A stretch of DNA of 64,000 nucleotides. It comes from CAZMGY01 sp964565945 [NCBI: uncultured bacterium]. GTDB lineage: Bacteria > GCA-001730085. Shown here piece after piece: positions 62,051 to 64,000 of the stretch; the first letter of the stretch is position 1; each line of letters opens with the position of its first letter. The notes under the pieces are model-generated. The model was not told the origin of the DNA and did no database searches. It was given only the letters and a program-made list of their open reading frames with translations. Made by a program: the position numbers and the translations under genes. The stretch spans positions 62,001 to 126,000 of the forward strand of contig CAZMGY010000012.1 in NCBI GenBank assembly GCA_964565945.1. The letters run 5' to 3'.

Positions 62051-64000
62051 ATGAATGAGGGAAATCAATCGCGGTTGCAAACTTGGTTGCGGATGCAGAT
62101 GGCGACGGTGTATCTGACCTTGCTTAGGTTGCGAAATACGCTTATGTTTTGGTTGTGGCCTTTATGTGTGGCTAAGGTACAACAACCGTTTTCTTTTCTT
62201 AAGCGAAATCCAAAGTGGCTTTATCGTTTAAAGGTGACTTTATCGGTTTGCCTTACTGCGGTGACGCTTTTCGTTGTGGCTTGGGGGCCGTTGCGCATGT
62301 ATTGGGAGCAATATCGTGAAGATCTTAAGGGACGTTGGCATCAGAGCCAGGTTAAAAAACAGGTTCAAAATAAAGATCCTTATCAGAAAATATTGACCCG
62401 AATGCAATCTTTTGTGAGCGATTATTTTCAATCTGGTCGTGGCTTGCATCCCAGGTATGGTATGCCTTTTCATACGGTGACAACCGAAGGTGGCTGGCCT
62501 TATGTGATTGTCAAGGAAAAGCGTGTTAACCCTAAAGACAATGCTTTTGTTTTGCTTTATGCCTTGCAGGCTTATCGGCATCAAGGAAAGTTGCGCTCTA
62601 AGATGGACATGATTGAGCGCATTTTAGAGTCTTTGGTCGATTTTTCCGAAAAAAACACACACTATCATGGTTTATTTCCGCTATTGCGCTTTGATTTTAA
62701 GGAGGGTTTGCAAGGGGAGTCCAATCAATTGAGCCTAACGGAGAATGCATGGCTGTCTTGGAGTTTGGCGGCTGTGCAAACCTATTTTATGAGTTTTCCA
62801 GAAGAAGATAAAAACGAGCAGGTTAAGCGCATCATAAGTTTAACGGAACCTCTGTTGGATAAACAAGATTATGGGATTTTTTATGACGCGAAGAAAAAAC
62901 GTTTTTTAAGAGAGATGGATCTTAAAAAAAAGTCTACTCAGCTTGGGTCTTACGCCAGATATGCTTGGGAAGAAGATGTTTTGGGGTTGTTATGGGCCAT
63001 TGTCCGGGGGCATCTGCCTAAAGAGGATGTGAGACAAGCCTGGGAGGCGGATATCCCTTTGGTTCTTTCCTTGTATCCTGCCTCAAATGACTCCTATTGG
63101 GATGCTCCCTTGACGCGCCATGGTCACTTGGGCGATTTGGAGCCGCATGTTTTGCTCTTGCCTCACACCGAAAAGGAGTTAGGCATTTTGACTCAAAATG
63201 CGATTGCGATCCATGCGCATCATGCTCATGAAAATCAATGGCCAGGTTTGTTAGGTGCGGGCTATGCAAAAGATGGACGTTGGCACTCATCTGGTATTGA
63301 GCTATTATCTTTGCAGCAACAGGAATTGCAGCATGCTAGGCCGAGTTTAGGTGTAACAGCCTTAGCTTCGGTTGTGGCCCCTGATGTTATGCGCCCATGG
63401 TTAGCTCAGGCTTTCACAAAACTACAACCGAAACACATTCTTCTTGCCAGGGATGTGGCGTTGATGGGCATGAGTTCTTGGGGGCCTCCCAAAGATTTGA
63501 TTCAAAGTTATTTGCAGCGTATCCACAGATGGCCTATGTATCAGCGTCTGTGGTTGCAAAAAGTAGCCCAGACCAAAACGAATAAAGCCGGTCAGAATGT
63601 GTTAGCTGTTCAGGCGATTGTTCGGGCACCGTCTTTGAGGAGTTCTTATAAGGAGCAACTGCCTTGGGCTTTTGAACAAGAGATCAATCTTATGGATATG
63701 TTGGCATCGGTATCGGCTAAGACAGAAAGAAGCCAAGATTCGCTTGTTTTGAGTAAGGAGTCGGGGTATTGGACCTTGCGCTATCGCCTTACGCAACCAG
63801 CGCACATTTTTTTTGAATTGGACCAGGGGAGTGTTTTGCCTTGGAATTTTCACGTTATGGAAATGGCCTATGAATGGGCGTCACAGCAGCAGCTTGCGGT
63901 GAAATGGAGCTTTAAGCAACGAGATATTGTCTTGGCTCGCTGTGATCAGAAAAGTTTAGATCAGGGGTTATTTCAATGGGATCGAAGTTCTTGGCAGAGT
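62051..64000 (+). CDS. Large membrane-anchored protein, unknown; 3' end outside window
   Basis: ATG 62051 opens a frame of 650 codons that runs to the window edge without a stop. A hydrophobic helix near residues 60-82 (VTLSVCLTAVTLFVVAWGPL) would anchor it, leaving an extracytoplasmic body. The body has helix-rich segments including TTEGGWPYVIV, KDNAFVLLYALQAYRHQG, LTENAWLSWSLAAVQTY and ARYAWEEDVLGLLW, a recurrence of helices that resembles alpha/alpha-barrel carbohydrate enzymes. I recognise no catalytic motif and give no family. It follows the YgjP-type gene by 20 bases and may share its transcript. Confidence 0.8.
   Translation, partial: MNEGNQSRLQTWLRMQMATVYLTLLRLRNTLMFWLWPLCVAKVQQPFSFLKRNPKWLYRLKVTLSVCLTAVTLFVVAWGPLRMYWEQYREDLKGRWHQSQVKKQVQNKDPYQKILTRMQSFVSDYFQSGRGLHPRYGMPFHTVTTEGGWPYVIVKEKRVNPKDNAFVLLYALQAYRHQGKLRSKMDMIERILESLVDFSEKNTHYHGLFPLLRFDFKEGLQGESNQLSLTENAWLSWSLAAVQTYFMSFPEEDKNEQVKRIISLTEPLLDKQDYGIFYDAKKKRFLREMDLKKKSTQLGSYARYAWEEDVLGLLWAIVRGHLPKEDVRQAWEADIPLVLSLYPASNDSYWDAPLTRHGHLGDLEPHVLLLPHTEKELGILTQNAIAIHAHHAHENQWPGLLGAGYAKDGRWHSSGIELLSLQQQELQHARPSLGVTALASVVAPDVMRPWLAQAFTKLQPKHILLARDVALMGMSSWGPPKDLIQSYLQRIHRWPMYQRLWLQKVAQTKTNKAGQNVLAVQAIVRAPSLRSSYKEQLPWAFEQEINLMDMLASVSAKTERSQDSLVLSKESGYWTLRYRLTQPAHIFFELDQGSVLPWNFHVMEMAYEWASQQQLAVKWSFKQRDIVLARCDQKSLDQGLFQWDRSSWQS

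Noticed and set aside
1-64000. CRISPR array, rRNA or tRNA genes
   Set aside because: No regularly spaced repeats and no rRNA or tRNA-like sequence were noticed; a covariance-model scan could still find a tRNA.

Overview
The window is a dense bacterial chromosome segment with moderately low GC by eye. The genes point to a free-living or particle-associated diderm (Gram-negative type) bacterium: LptE, a BamD-like TPR protein, several lipoproteins with lipoboxes, a prepilin-like protein and a lipoprotein cyclophilin. Two proteins of more than 1,600 residues, a BamD-like protein opening with a YWIWTP segment, and the gene order rpsO-pnp-uppP-ftsK-rodZ-pgsA-pgpA make an uncultured lineage of the Omnitrophota/PVC type my best guess. 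That is recalled pattern, not proof. The standard code with TGA as stop fits every gene. No rRNA, tRNA or CRISPR array was seen.

Layout. 1-5.1 kb: the 3' part of a giant protein of unknown function with a C-terminal HExxH domain; its gene contains a near-perfect 33-bp inverted repeat. 5.2-9.6 kb: cvpA-like gene, dnaG, rpoD (sigma factor with a lysine-rich tail). 9.8-15.7 kb: a tautomerase-like mini-gene, an atypical kinase-like protein, trpF-trpB-trpA, maf, dus. 15.8-18.7 kb: envelope genes (bamD-like, lptE), holA, and rpsT on the other strand. 18.7-19.8 kb: a gene-poor gap and a decayed CsgG/LpoB-like gene. 19.8-31.4 kb: hflX, a micro-membrane protein, AddB/AddA recombination nuclease-helicase, a Ski2-like helicase, a SpoIID-family protein, queA. 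31.5-40.4 kb: FHA-diguanylate cyclase, comEA-like, rpsO-pnp, uppP, ftsK, rodZ, pgsA, pgpA, then a possible cinA relic.

40.6-46.4 kb: an AT-rich inverted repeat overlapping a promoter, a 1,622-residue secreted modular protein and a prepilin-like protein. 46.4-49.3 kb: pfkA, a small lipoprotein, a TPR-SPOR protein, miaA. 49.3-55.7 kb: a sugar-type ABC transporter in two convergent units. Two permeases plus a YesL-like membrane protein lie on +; an MsmX/UgpC-type ATPase followed by two diguanylate cyclases lies on -. 55.9-57.7 kb: typA/bipA. 57.7-59.9 kb: an AT-rich, foreign-looking patch with a small lipoprotein, a broken IS1380-type transposase and a GC-only hairpin. 59.9-64 kb: lipoprotein cyclophilin, pdxH, YgjP-type metalloprotease, and the start of a large membrane-anchored protein that runs off the window.

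How the genes work together. Replication and transcription (DnaG, HolA, RpoD), translation (S15, S20, TypA, HflX, MiaA, QueA, Dus), double-strand-break repair (AddAB), division and shape (FtsK, RodZ, SpoIID-like, SPOR) and envelope lipid supply (UppP, PgsA, PgpA, LptE) form the housekeeping core. The less ordinary material is the kinase-like gene beside trp, the two giant proteins, the c-di-GMP enzymes tied to a sugar-transport ATPase, and several relics of gene loss (CsgG-like, cinA-like, IS1380).
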